In this document: one piece after another, positions 35,650-47,800 of the stretch
How positions within the stretch are numbered: the stretch's first letter is position 1
Layout: each line of letters begins with the position of its first letter
From: Allodiplogaster sudhausi
Taxonomy: Eukaryota > Nematoda > Chromadorea > Rhabditida > Diplogasteridae
DNA length: 64,000 bases
Assembly: GCA_945643635.1 (NCBI GenBank)
Contig: CALZFC010000027.1
Coordinates: forward strand, 186,001 to 250,000
Direction of reading: 5' to 3'
Notes under the pieces: generated by a model
Told to the model about the DNA's origin: nothing
What the model saw: only the letters and a program-made list of their open reading frames with translations
Database searches by the model: none
Program-made: the position numbers and the translations under genes

Positions 35650-36760
35650 CCCTGTAATAACAAAAAGAGAAATCTCCGAATAGCATAGAAAGGAATCCAT
35701 GTACATATCCCCATCCATGGACACATCATTCTTTTCTATGGCATTCGGAGATTTGCTAGTTTCTCTAAATTTCTCCTCATGGATGACAGAGGAAGGTTGT
35801 TTTTTTTAAACTTTTAAATTCAATCGCTTACGGTTAACGAATTTGATACTACTTTTACCTACAAAATGAACAAATAGGAATAGTCACCGAAACAATAAGA
35901 TATAAGCGGATGAAAAATAGAAATGAAATTGGACAAATAAATCCCACTGAAACTATGAATGGAATGAGTTGTGTCATCCTTTTATATGTATGCATTTTCC
36001 GAAAGAGAGGGAGAGAGAGAGAGAGCGAGAGAAAGAGAGAGATAGAGAGGGAGAGCGAGAGACAGAGGGGGAGAGAGAGAGAGGGAGAGAGAGGGTGGGA
36101 GAGGAGATATCACATCCCCGCTGATCCTGTGCTGGGCCGATTAGAATTTGAGGGGTCGGCCAACCTTATACATCTCTCTCTATCCCTCTGTCTCTCTTTC
36201 TACCTCTCTCCCTCTCTCTCATTCTCTCTCTCTCTATCTCCCTCTCTCCCTCTCTCACTCCCTCTCTCACTCCCTCACTCTCTCTCCCTCTCCCTCACTC
36301 GCCCTCTCTTATGCCACCAAATAGTGATGTGGGGAAGCAATGAATCAGGCCTTGTTCCGGTGCCGAGATCACCTTTTTTCCCTCTCTGTAACATTCTCGC
36401 CCTCTATCTCTGTAACTTTTTTTCATTTTGTCTCTTTCTCTTTTTCTCTCTCCCCTTGTGACTTTCAGTTCTGTCAACGTAGCCTTCTTTTTTCTCTTCG
36501 AAGCATCACATTTCATATACAGTGACACTGGATTCAAAGTTATCGCTAAAGCAAACAAAGTGTACAATGTTAATATGACTGCTGGGCAAAGAAATACACA
36601 CATAACAATGCATACGCATACATGATCTAAATCCATTTGCATAATTGTGGTTGACATTGATTATCTCGTGATAACACTTTTTTCACTTCTCTTCTAGCTT
36701 ATGCCTGCTTCACTTCTATGAAATGAATAAAACAAAAGAATTTCGTCGGAATTTTCGCTT
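35650..36760. other. intergenic region with GA and CT tracts
   Basis: A GA tract at about 36002-36100 and a CT tract at about 36172-36300 face each other across about 75 bp and could form a long hairpin. Long open frames over them are simple-repeat artefacts. A short inverted match flanks 35690-35755 (GGAGATTT-type words around ATCCATG). No gene is supported. Confidence 0.55.
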
Positions 36761-36768
36761 GAATCGCA

Positions 36769-38253
36769 TCAAGCAGATTTAAAATACGATTTCGCCTTCT
36801 TCAAAATGTTCTCGTAGAAGCATCTAGAAAAATAGTAAATAAAAAATTCTTTCTTTCTTTCATTCAATAAAGAGATGCGAGATGCAAAGTAAGAGATGCA
36901 AAAAAATTTTAAATTCTATTTAAAAAAATAAAACTAAATAATAAAAATAAAAAACTAGCCGTTTCATCACGTCAAACTTGCCGTAGCAGGGCGCGTACGA
37001 GTGGTCGACGCCGGTGAAGCGGTCGGGGATCTGATTGCAGAAGACGAGGCACTTGTCACCTGCCTTCGTCTCAGCCACACCCTGGGAGAGAGAGAGGGAG
37101 ATAGGGAGGCTGCGAGAGAGAGAGAGAGAGAGAAGATGAAAGAAGATGAGAGTGAGGGAGAGATAGAAAGAGAGAGAGAGAGAGAGAAAAAAAAGAAAGC
37201 GAGAAGAGTGAGCGAAAGAAGATGAGAGTGCGGGAGAGAAATAGATATAGATAGGGAGGAACTGATATAGAGAGAGACAGAAAGAAAGTGAGAGAGGGAG
37301 AGAAGCAAAGCAAGAGAGAGAGAGAGAGCTATGCGGAGAGTGCCTGACCCTTGCCCGACAGCAGTCTATATGATCGCGTCCTTGCGCCGCGCAGAACTGT
37401 ATCTCGGGCAGCGCCTCCACCGGGCACTCGTCCACGCCGATCAGCATCCGTCGAAGCTGAGAGTGATTCTCTCTTTCCCCTCTCTTTCTCTCTTTCGCTC
37501 TCTCTCTCTCTCTTTTTCTCTTACTTTCGCGCTCTCTCTCCCGCTCTCTTTCTCTCTCTCTCTCTCTTTCTATCTATCTCTTTCACTCTCTCTCTCTCTT
37601 TACGCCAAATATCGATTGAGTTTTCATAATCTTGCATTACGGTCTTATCGTATAACAAAACTATTCATTTTGAAGAAGAAGTCAAAAGATGAACTGACTT
37701 CACATTAACCTTCCCATCAAAATGACATGAAAAAGAGAGCAAGAAGCAAAAAAAAAAATATTTACACCAAACCCACAAGTCCTGGCGTAAACTGGTCAAA
37801 GGCGCAGCGCGCGACGCATGCGCGCGAGAGGCCGCGCGACATACTGGAAGTCGGGGTCCTGCGAAGAGGATACATAAATGTCAATTTGAAAATTTGGACT
37901 TTCCCGCCATATGAAAAAGATATCAAAAAGTAGGTGAAATGGCTGAATACGCATTAATTTAAATTTTAAAATATGAATTTTCCCGCCAAAGGAAAAAGAA
38001 ACCGAAATTTAACATGAATCTGCTGGAGGGTGACATTGGCGGGCGCTTTCGGCGACTCCCAGAGTTGAAGGCCGCGAATCTCGCCAAAGTCGCCGTCGAC
38101 CGCACGGTTGCCCTCGAGGCGCAAGACGCCGCGGGCCTTGTGGCGGCAGCCACCGCCACAGCCGCCACCGCCAGCGCCCGACTTGGAGCAGCCGAGAATG
38201 GCAGGCGAGACGACCGCTAGCAGCGCGAGCAGCGTAGCAAAATGAGCGGTCAT
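36769..38253 (-). CDS. secreted DB-module protein with a damaged first DB motif
   Basis: Exons are 38253-38014 (signal peptide MTAHFATLLALLAVV, then a Gly/Cys-rich stretch and RHKARGVLRLEGNRAVDGDF), 37858-37777 (GLSRACVARCAFDQFTPGL), 37456-37349 (DECPVEALPEIQFCAAQGRD, then CC), 37081-36960 (AGDKCLVFCNQ, SYAPCYGKFDVMKR) and 36823-36769 (CFYENI to the stop). The Cys pattern is that of the nematode DB module (Pfam DB), a secreted Cys-rich domain of unknown function. Exon 2 is read one frame off from its start: its first codons give DPDFQY, after which the usual CC is absent and the frame shifts to reach SRGLSRAC. Exon 1 ends in phase 0, which does not fit the good frame. The last intron would use a GC donor. 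The gene may be broken or my exon 1-2 junction may be wrong. Confidence 0.6.
37083..37600. repeat. GA then CT microsatellite tracts in and beside the DB-module gene
   Basis: GA-rich DNA (about 37083-37330) lies in one intron and CT-rich DNA (about 37462-37602) in the next, on either side of exon 37349-37456. The two tracts are complementary, so transcripts could pair around this exon. Confidence 0.75.
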
Positions 38254-38259
38254 TACTGA

Positions 38260-41200
38260 ATTCTTTGAATTCAATGCGCTCTTTGAAATGCACTGATGCA
38301 CATAATTCTCATTAAGAGAAAAGTCCAACAACAACAAAATAAATTACTATTTAAATTTAAAATACATACATATGCTGGCTAAATAGAAACACTTCCACAC
38401 ATGATACAACTCCCCCTATGAGATCCTCCTCCTTTTTATAATGCATCCATAACCCGATACTTGTTTCCTTTGGTTAACTGTGACAAAATTACCGTGAACC
38501 CGGTAATTGGGACATGGGGTGCAAATTGTTCTTCTTCTTCTTGCTTTCTTTCCGCGGCCAAGTCACACGTTTCATTCATAATTATACACCTACTTACATA
38601 TACTTCTTGCCTCTCGCCATATGCTAGCTGGCTTTGTTAGCTGTTTTGGCTTACATACATACATTCATATATTTATCGTCAGCTCTGTTTATGATCTTAT
38701 GATCATATTCGTATCATTTCTTTCTCTATCTCTCTCTTTCTCTCTTCTCTCGAAATCCTCATGTGCTGTTTTTATTCTGCTCGATCCGTTTGTCCCTCAT
38801 TCATACTATGTTATCGTGTGCTGGCCGAGTGTAGACTCTTATCATTAGTGCGTAACTCCACGAAGAGGAGAAGAAGAGTACTTTGGAACCTGGGCGATGG
38901 GGGCCGATTTGATTAATGGCACCCGAGAAGCGGCGGATTCTCGATATGTGAATCGGAGAGGACGAGTTTAATGAAAGGAAGGAGGAGGAGGGGTCAGAAG
39001 AGAAGGCAATAGCAGCAGTTGCGCCTCTTGCTGTCTGTGTGTGTGTGCAATGCGTCTGGCAGGGGCTTCGGTTGCTTCTCTGCTCTCTCTTTCTCTCTCT
39101 CATTCTCTCTCTTTCTCTCCCTCTTTCTCTCTCTTTCTCTCTCCCTCTTTCTCTCTATTTCTCTCTCCCTCTCTCCCTTCCTCTGCCTCTCTATCCCTTT
39201 CTCTGCCTCTCTCACTCAATTCTCTCTCTCTCAATCCCCCCCCCCCTTTCTGCTCGATTCTGCCGCTGGCAGCAACTGCAGGCGATTACAGCACCTATTA
39301 ATCCGGGCACTCATCCCTTCTTCCTACTTTCTCTTGCTCTCTCTCTCCTCTCTCTATCTCTCTTGTCTCTCTTCCTTTCTCTCTCTCTGTCTCTCTCTCT
39401 CTTTCTCTCCCTCTCTCTCTCTCTGACCTTCGCCCTAGAGTTGTGCCTCTGGGCAGTCTCTTGCCCGCGCTCCTCTAGTTTACGACAACATCCACTTTAT
39501 TCTGCTCGTCTTGCTCTGCATTTCCTTCCTCTTCCCCTTTTGCCTGTTTGTCTTCTCTGGCAGAGAATCATTGCACCAGGCCATCACAACTAATGACGCA
39601 GACGGATAGAGAGGAAGAGAGGAAGAGTTAGAGAGAGAGAGGGAGAGAGAGATAGAGAAAAGAGAGAGAGAGAGATGGTAGAGGGATGGGAGAGAGAGAG
39701 CGAGTTGTGAAGAGTGGGAGAGAGAACTAAAGATAGGGAGGGAGATAGAGAGAGCGATAGGGAGAGCGAAAAAAGGGAAAGGTAACAAGAGCATAAAGAA
39801 GAAGACAAAACAATAGTAAAACAAACTAAGCCAAAGTGCTGGATCATCCACTTCTGGTCGAGGAAAGAAATGTCTCGGCCCAAATTGAAAACATATGCGG
39901 GGGCTAGTAGATCTCGGAACAATCCAGATAGTGAGCAAGTTAAAGGAGGATTAAACCCGGTAACTCCTAACACGAAATGGCCGATCCGATAGTACGATAG
40001 GTTTAAGCAACGTGATCCTGGAAATTTGCCAAGATCCTTGCTTCGAAACCATTTATCCCAAAGCAAGACCATTTTAAATTGGCTAGATGCGTCCGTTAGT
40101 GAATCGTGCATGTGTCGGCATATCTTTGGAACCATATTTCACCAGTCACTGGTCAACTTTGCTCCGACAAGCGTTTTAGGCCGAAATTTTATTTGCGACA
40201 ACAGTTAAATTTAAAGTTCTTTTCAACACACTAATATTCCCTTTGGTTCAGGCAACGCTTTGGAAAATATGGAAAATACTCCTCTAACCTTTAGTTTAGA
40301 ACATTGGCTCTTTGCTGATGCATTCGCAACCTCAATCCGGACACATTTACAGAATCATCCCAATAGCAAAAATTTTAAGTTTTCGCCTCCTTTAAAGGAT
40401 ATTTATATCTCATTTATAAATTACTAGGCATAATAATAATAACGATAGTGCACAACGATGCGGAGTGAGTAAAACAATTTGAAAGAAGACGTGAATCAAT
40501 CGAAGAAAAAAAAATAGTATATTAATATTCGCAGAATGCGGAAGAAGAATCAAAGGATCCACGCACTGGTTTCAATTTGGTTAAAAAAATTTAAGGATAC
40601 AATGTTCTAGTTAAAGAGAGCCATAAAAAGAGCGAGAGAGAACTTTAATTATTCGTTAGGTCTTGAATTGCGTTTCGACTGCTTTTTCATACATATATGT
40701 ACATATGTATGCACTTTTTTAAATCTTCCTTTTCCATTTTCTTCTTCATCTTATCTCAATAATGAAACAGTGTAGGAATACTATTTGTTATCTGCTTGAA
40801 TACTATTTGGTGTCTGCTAGAATACTATTTGTTATCTGCTAGAATACTATTTGTTATCTGCTAGAATACTTTTTGTTATCTGCAAGAATACTATTTGTTA
40901 TCTACAAGAATACAACATATTATCTATGGGTGTACTCTTAGTTATCCCAAGATTCTACGACAAGTCCTTCGATGCCGGGCCGACTTTCGAAAGATTCACT
41001 ATCAGCATACATACATATAAATCACTGTCCCAGATTGTCTCTCCAAGTTGAGCACAGACAACGACGCTTCGAAGTTTCCACGATTCATCGACGGCATTAC
41101 AACATTGTTTCTCTTGGTTGCAAATCTCCATCTCCTTTATCCAGAACTTTCAATTCTTACCCTATTTCTCACTCTCTCCTTCTCTCCTTCTCTCTCTCTT

Positions 41201-41462
41201 TCTCTCGTCTCAGTCTCTGTCTGATGGACTCTATCTCTCTCTTCATCTCTCTCTCTCTATATACTCTCTCTCTCACTATAATTCTCTCACCGTCATTCGG
41301 TCATTATCTCCCACGTGGCAACTGCTACCTGGAAAAGCCCCCAGCGACAAGCAGAAGCTTCTCGGTGCCACAACAGGCCACATGGCACGAAATCGCATTT
41401 GCTCATTCTCTCTCACTCTCTCTATCTCTCTCCCTTCTCTCTTTCTAATTCTCCCTCTCTCT

Positions 41463-41505
<43 letters not shown>

Positions 41506-42075
41506 CTGATCCCTGGGCTCTCTTGCCCGCTTTGCCACTGGCCTATGTATCGCCTGTTGCGTTGCTGTCGTCGGCCGATCTAGGCCACTTATCACTGCTA
41601 ATCTCTCTCTCTCTCTCCGATCTCTCTCTCTCTCTCCGATCTCTGTCTGTGTCTGTCTCTCTCTCTCTCTCTCTTACTCTGCCTCTCTCTCATTACCCCA
41701 CTTCGACAGAGATCTTTCGACATCTGGCGGTGTTGTCGATTGAGGAGAGTTGAAAGAAGTGAAGAAAGAAGAAGAGGCGTAAATAAGCTGATGGAAGAGG
41801 ATCGAAAAGAAAGAGATAAGATTGCACAGAATGCAAGAATACACACAACGTACGCACATTTGCCGCCGGGCCCAATACTCTCTCTTTCTCTCTCTCTCTC
41901 ATCCTCTCTCTCTATCCTTCTATCTCTATCTTTCTCTATCTCCCTTTCTCTCACTCTCTCTTTCACTCTATCATCCTCACTCTCCTCTAACTACCTCTCT
42001 CTCTCACTCTCCTTCCTCCGCACACTCTCTCACTCTCTTTTACTCCTGACCATCGGTTGTGATTGTGGCATCTCG
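38260..42075. other. gene-poor region dominated by CT/GA tracts
   Basis: CT-rich tracts lie at about 38715-38750, 39075-39230, 39330-39425, 41165-41285, 41405-41505, 41600-41700 and 41878-42035. GA-rich tracts lie at about 39605-39770. Long open frames over them encode only Ser/Leu or Arg/Glu repeats and are rejected. The words CTAACTCCTAACACGAAATG at about 1213 recur here in close form at about 39961-39980, marking a dispersed repeat. No gene is supported. Confidence 0.65.
40776..40925 (+). repeat. 22-bp tandem repeat, about seven units
   Basis: The unit is GAATACTATTTGTTATCTGC plus two variable bases. Six to seven units run head to tail, with divergence growing toward the right end (TACAAC, ATTATCTATG). 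Confidence 0.9.
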
Positions 42076-42081
42076 GGCGCA

Positions 42082-42089
42082 TATAAATA
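42082..42089 (+). promoter_or_regulatory. TATA box of FAR copy 1
   Basis: TATAAATA lies within GCATATAAATAGCGGG about 350 bp before the ATG. The minus-strand FAR genes carry the related GCATAAATA. Confidence 0.6.
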
Positions 42090-42417
42090 GCGGGACCCTC
42101 TACGACGGCAGCCAGTGCCTTGGTATGCGCCGAAGAGTGATCCTGATCCTGGCCTCTCTTGCTTTCTCTCTCTCCTTTCATATCAACTGACCCCCCCCCC
42201 CTTCTTCCCTACCGTATCCCATAGGCTTCCCAAATTCAAGATTCTTTAGCAAACGCGACGATATCTTTGCTCCATATGCTTTATGCCTCTCTCGTACCAC
42301 TTTCTCTCTCTCGCAGTCCATTTGGCATACGGTATCCCGTCGGCTTTGCTGTATCCGCGCGAGACCACGAGTGTTCATTAGACGACTGCTTAATCTGATC
42401 GTTTATCCTGGCTCTCA

Positions 42418-42424
42418 TTTCAGG
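42418..42424 (+). promoter_or_regulatory. probable trans-splice acceptor of FAR copy 1
   Basis: ATTTCAG ends 15 nt before the ATG at 42440. The position fits spliced-leader addition, as at the other FAR genes. A cis-spliced 5' UTR intron is the alternative. Confidence 0.55.
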
Positions 42425-42439
42425 TAGCAAATAACCAAG

Positions 42440-43514
42440 ATGATGCGCTCGGTCGCTCTCCTCGCGCTCGCCGCCATCGCCGTCATGGCGTCGCCGATCC
42501 CGGAATACGACGTCAAGGACATCCCCGAGGAGTACAAGAGTCAGTCCTTTCTCTCTGTTAAGAAGAGAAAGCGAGAGAGAAAAAGAGAGCGAGAGAGAGA
42601 GAGGGAGAGAGACAGAGCGACAGAGAGAGTTGACCTAGATCGTGCAGAATATCTGGTGCACACTTTTAAAGAGAGTTGAATACAAACAGGCTCAAAAAAC
42701 ATTCAAAAATGAGTTTAAAAAAAAAATATGTGACATATATTTTTCCCTCTTCAGGCCTCATCCCGCCGCAGGTGCTCGAGTTCCTCACTGGACTCACGGA
42801 CGCCGAGAAGGCCACGATTCGCGAGGTCGCCAAGGACTACAAGAACTTCAAGAACGAGGATGAGGTCTGTTTTCTTTTTTCAAACCCTTTAATAACTAAC
42901 TATTTACTTTAGAAGAAAATAATTTATAGTTTCCCGCCAAATATTTTTAAAAACTTATTTACAGGCTCTCGCCGCGCTCAAGGAGAAGTCGGCCGACCTG
43001 CACGCCAAGGCCGAGAAGCTGCACAACCTGCTGAAGGAGAAGGTGGACGCGCTCGGAGACGAGGCAAAGGCCTTCACCAAAGAGGTCCTCGCCGAGGGAC
43101 GCAAGATCCACGCCGCTTACATCGCTGGAGAGAAGCCGTCTCTTGATGAGCTTAAGACCAAGGTAGGGAGAGAGAGAGAAAAAGAGACAGAGGCCGAAAA
43201 GAGAAGAAATTGAGAGAGATAGAAGGTGACAAGAGAAGATGGCGAGTGAGAGAAAGTGAGAAGAGAACATGAAGATAGAGAGAAGAGGTAGACTGAGAAA
43301 TTGAGAGAGAAGACAGTGAAAGGGAAAAAGAAAATGAGGGGACGCAGAGAAACGCCAGCCCAAATTCCAGGCTATCGCCGGAATCGAGAAGTACAAGGCG
43401 CTCTCCGAGGCTGCCAAGGCTGACATCGAGAAGAACTTCCCGATCACCGCTGCCTTCTTCAAGAACGAGAAGGTCCAGGCGCTCGCCAACCAGTACCTCA
43501 AGAAGGAGAACTAA
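42440..43514 (+). CDS. far: fatty acid and retinol-binding (FAR) protein, copy 1
   Basis: Four exons (42440-42539, 42755-42864, 42965-43162, 43371-43514; phases 1, 0, 0) encode about 183 residues. The signal peptide is MMRSVALLALAAIAVMASP. The mature protein matches the FAR family throughout: IPEEYK, LIPPQVLEFLTGLT, EVAKDYKNFKNEDEALAALK, LHAKAEKLHNLL, KVDALGDEAKAF, YIAGEKPSLDELK, IEKYKALSEAAKADIEKNFP and the C-terminal ALANQYLKKEN. FAR proteins are helix-rich, secreted, and bind fatty acids and retinoids in the nematode and its secretions. This copy looks fully intact, is closest to the family consensus, and is the only one on the + strand, so it may represent the ancestral, conserved member. 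Confidence 0.9.
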
Positions 43515-43567
43515 GGAGGAGGATTCGACGTCGAACCCGAACCCTAATCAATAAACCAATCCCGACA

Positions 43568-43708
43568 AATATCAAATCCCAAATCCCAAATCCCAAATAC
43601 CAAATCCCAAATCCCAAATCCCAAATCCCAAATCCCAAATCCCAAATCCCAAATCCCAAATACCAAATCCCAAATACCAAATCCCAAATACCAAATCCCA
43701 AATACCAC
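43568..43708 (+). repeat. 7-bp tandem repeat (AAATCCC)n downstream of FAR copy 1
   Basis: About 20 units of AAATCCC with AAATACC variants begin 54 bp after the stop codon, in the likely 3' UTR or just beyond. Confidence 0.9.
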
Positions 43709-43719
43709 ATCCATGACAA

Positions 43720-43802
43720 CACCCAATCTATCTCTTGGTTATAGGCAACTCTCTCACAAAGTCTCGCAAACAACTAATCGTAAAATCAGATCATCTTTCT
43801 CT

Positions 43803-43839
<37 letters not shown>

Positions 43840-44600
43840 CTTATTAGCCTTCAAACTTGACAATTGCTCCCTCCTCATGCGAAAGAAAACAACGAGAAAA
43901 AAAACTTGGGGTCACTCAACTCTTCTCGCTCATAATAAATTATTCGTCGTCTAGTACACAACAACATGTTTCTCTCTCTAGCATTTCGTACTTGCAATAC
44001 ATACGCATGTTTCAATGTTTCGGTATGCTATTAAAGGAAATAAACGATAAGAAAGAACCAGAAGCAAATTCGAATCAATCAAGTAAAAAACATTCATGGC
44101 AAATTCTGATTCACTGAAAGACAGAAAATGTTGGAGAAATTCGCAGAATGCGGAGAAATCCATGAAAATGTGAAGAAAAAGAAGAATAATGAAAAGTCAA
44201 AACAAATGAGCAGCAATTTTTAGCATTGCCTTATGACCATGCCATTTCACAATCAATTCAATGCCAAGTGATTCAGCTAAAAAAATATCAATCACCATCT
44301 CAAGCAGTAAAAATGACCATAACTGAAAATTTGAGGCAAACGTATATATGTAGTGAGTTGCACTTGTGAAAATACTGCATATCTGTATGACTGTTAAAAG
44401 TTAACACCTTATTCGGTTGTCGTTAGGGAGGTAATCTTGAGGCAATCTTTCATATATTCCTTTCAAAAGGTCCTTTCGTTTTTCTTATTATTCTCCACGA
44501 AGAAAGAATTCTTACTCACTTCTTCTTCTACTTACTTCATTATATGCATGTTCTTGTTGTATTTTGGTGACTTCTCGCCAACATATATAGTTTTTTTTCC
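43720..44600. other. spacer between FAR copy 1 and the minus-strand array
   Basis: A CT tract lies at about 43800-43840. Nothing else is recognisable until the conserved 3' blocks of the minus-strand FAR genes, at about 44615 and 44755. Confidence 0.5.
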
Positions 44601-44609
44601 CTTTTAGCA

Positions 44610-44800
44610 AGGGTGAACTTTTACAGTAATTATTATATCTTTCGTGAGGAATTAAATACATGTATGTTGCTTATATTATGACTCTTTATTTGACTTATCT
44701 CTTATTCATCAAATTTTTTTCTGTGTTAACTTTTTTGTCTTTTAGCTAATTGAAAAGTGAACTTTTACAATAATTAATTTATTTCGCCATAGAACAAGTA
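44610..44800 (-). promoter_or_regulatory. conserved 3' flanking block of FAR genes, two copies here
   Basis: On the + strand the block reads GGGTGAACTTTTACA-TAATTATT. It occurs downstream of the FAR copies and relics, at about 44623, 44757, 49492, 51360, 51886, 55835, 56544, 58602, 59636 and 62138. The position suggests a 3' UTR or termination element carried along with each duplication. Confidence 0.6.
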
Positions 44801-44858
44801 GAAGCGAGCGCATAATAAAGTGGCAAAAAAAATCGGTGGACAGGTGTAGGCTGGCTGC

Positions 44859-47800
44859 TTAGTTCTCATCGGCGAATTGCTTGAAGAGCTCCACGGCCTG
44901 GAAGATGAAATACGAGATTGGGAAGTTCTCTTCGAGTTGGTCCTTGGCTTCTTTGGATAGCGCGAAGTACCTTTTGAATCGGCCTGCAATACTTTCTTAT
45001 TAACACAAAAATTAATTTATTCTACAAAAATTTCACTTAAAAAAGAAAGTGTATTGAAGCTGATATTAAAGGAGGTATCCGGGGAATAATTAAGAGAGCC
45101 TCTCAGTAAGGCTCCAGTTGGCCCTGCCCTAGATGCAAGATGACGGATCCAACATTGAGAATGTGGTCAGATATGACCTCTCTATTAACTTTTTGGGAAA
45201 ATTTTATTTTTATAAAAATTTTCTTTCCAGGTATACCTTAAAGTGTGCTAAAATTTTGAAAATTCATATCGGGCTTTAAAGTCAACATTTTTCACCATAC
45301 TTTTTTTTATTCGATTTCTCGTCGAATACTTAATAAAAAGTATTAAGACTTTCTTTCAAAAAGTTAAATTTTCGATTTTAAATTTTGTCATGAATTTATT
45401 TTGTCATGAATTTTTGCTCGTTGAATAATCAAACCTCATTTGCGCGTGGGATTTTTATTTCAGATTAAAGAGCATGAAAAACTGTACAAGATACGGTCCA
45501 AGTTCAGTTCAATCTCTTTCCCAGAAGCCTCGAAAAAGTAACCCGAATAGGAGCAACTCTCTCCTGAGCGAATATGGTAATATGGTTACAACTTGCCAAA
45601 TTTGATAAGCTCACAGAAGCTAAGGAGACAGCTTTATTCAGCATCTTATTCTCTACAAAAAGGTGTCCATGGCATTATCAAAAACGCGCGTTTTATTGAT
45701 AAAAACTTGAAAATTCAATTTTCAAACATTTTGGAAAATAGCTGAAAACCTATTTCATAAAGTATAGTGTGTACGAGCTTGCCGAAAACAATATCCCCGT
45801 AGCTGTAGCTTGTAGAGCAGAAAATTCTACATTACATATATTCTCAAGGTATTATTTTGATTTCCCACTTGATCCGAAAAGTTGATTTCAAATTCGCTAT
45901 TCGAGCTAAATTTGGCTTCGGGTGTCTTTATAAATGTGTTTACTTTAGAAATCAATGTTTTCGAACAAAGTAACAATATTTTCGTGTTCCTGGTATCGAA
46001 CAACCCCTCTAGGGCGAATTTGGGGGAAATTAATTTTTTTTTCGATGTTACTCTGCCCATTTTTTTCGACTTTTGACTGCCGATGGCGAAATGGAAGTCA
46101 AATGTCGAAAAAAAATTTTTTTTCCCCAAATTTGCCCTAGAGGGGTTGTTCGATACCAGGAACACGAAAAAGATTGTTACTTTGTTCGAAAACATCGATT
46201 TCTAAAGTAAACACATTTATAAACGACACCCGAAGCCAAATTTAGCTCGAACAGCGAATTTGAAATCAACTTTTCGGATCAAGTGATAAATCAAAATAAT
46301 GCGTTGAGAATATATGTTGTGTAGAATTTTCTGCTCTACGAGATACAGCTACGGAGATATTGTTTTCAGCAAGCTCGTACACACTATACTTTATGAAATG
46401 GGTTTTCAGCTATTTTCCAAAATGTTTGAAAATTGAATTTTCAAGTTTTTATGAATAAAGCGATAATGCCATGGACACCTTTTTGTAGAGAATAAGATAC
46501 TGAATAAAACTGTCTCCTTAGCTTCTGTGAGCTTATCAAATTTGGCAAGTTGTAACCATATTACCATATTCGCTCAGGTGAGAGTTGCTCCTATTCGGGT
46601 TACTTTTTCGAGGCTTCTGGGAAAGAGATTGAACTGAACTTGGACCGTATCTTGTATAGTTTTTCATGCTCTTTAATCTGAAATAAAAATCCCACGCGCA
46701 AATGAGGTTTGGGTATTCAACGAGAAAAAATTCATGACAAAAAACATTCATGACAAAATTTAACATCGAAAATTTAACTTTTCGAAAGAAAGTTTTCATA
46801 TGTTTTATTAAGTATTCGACGAGAAATCGAATAAAAAAAAGTATAGTGAAAAATGATGACTTTAAAGCCCGATATGAATTTTCAAAGTTTTAGCACACTT
46901 TAAGGTATACCTGGAAAGAAAATTTTTATAAAAATAAAATTTTCCCAAAAAGTTAATAGAGAGGTCCTTGGTAATGCCTGACCACATTCTCAATGTATGG
47001 ATCGGTCATCTTGCATCTAGGGCAGGCCTGTATGGACCTCTCCTTGAGTCTTACAGAGAGGCTCTCTTAACCTATGTTTTGTACTATGAGGATAAGTTCA
47101 TCTTGGCGCAAAACGTACATCCAAAAAGTTTGAGCGATTTTCTTCCATTACATTCTGAGCAATAGTAACGTGAAAACTGGCGGGTAAAGAATTAGCTACG
47201 GTAGGTCATAGCCGCCCTCCTATTTCTCATGCGAGCGGCAGGCAACTTTATGAGTGCGCGCATTCAAACTGGTTCTCTAGTGCTACTGTATAATGATTCG
47301 ACGGATACTTCCTTTAATTTAAAAAAAAGAACATTTGCAGGAAATTGCATTGACAAAATACGCGTTCAAGCCGCAAGATAAAAAAAGTCAGTCGAAGAAT
47401 GCCGTAAGTCTCCACAGGGGTGGCCTTGGCCCCGGCGCTCGGGGGACGGCGGCCGGCCCCCCCCCCCACCCCAAATGCCACACATGCCTTAGCCATGTAG
47501 TTGCCTGGAGACGTTGTGCCGGCGTTGTAGTCATCGCGGGCCTCCTTGATCAAGTCCTTGACGAATTTCTTGGCTTCGTCTCCGAGCGCTTCGATCCTCG
47601 CAACGAACGCATAATACAGCTTCTTGACCTTGTAGCCCAGGCTCGGGGACAGGGCCATGATTGCTTTGAGAACCTGGAGAATTTTTAACCTTTTTGTGCA
47701 AACATACTATTATATTATTTTTACATGTTTTTCTTCCATCTCATAAACAAAAGGCCCTAGCAAACCTCTTCCTCGTTCTTCATGCTCTTGTCATTGCCCA

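Noticed and set aside
35910..36461. 183-residue ORF on +
   Set aside because: It is a translation of GA and CT microsatellites (Arg/Glu then Ser/Leu runs).
39019..39593. overlapping long ORFs on + and the facing ORFs on -
   Set aside because: All frames are open because of (CT)n and (GA)n. The products are Ser/Leu or Arg/Glu repeats.
40776..40925. CRISPR array
   Set aside because: These are direct tandem units without spacers, in a eukaryotic genome.
43498..43773. minus-strand ORF with repeated GFGIWDL units
   Set aside because: It is the translation of the (AAATCCC)n tandem repeat behind FAR copy 1.
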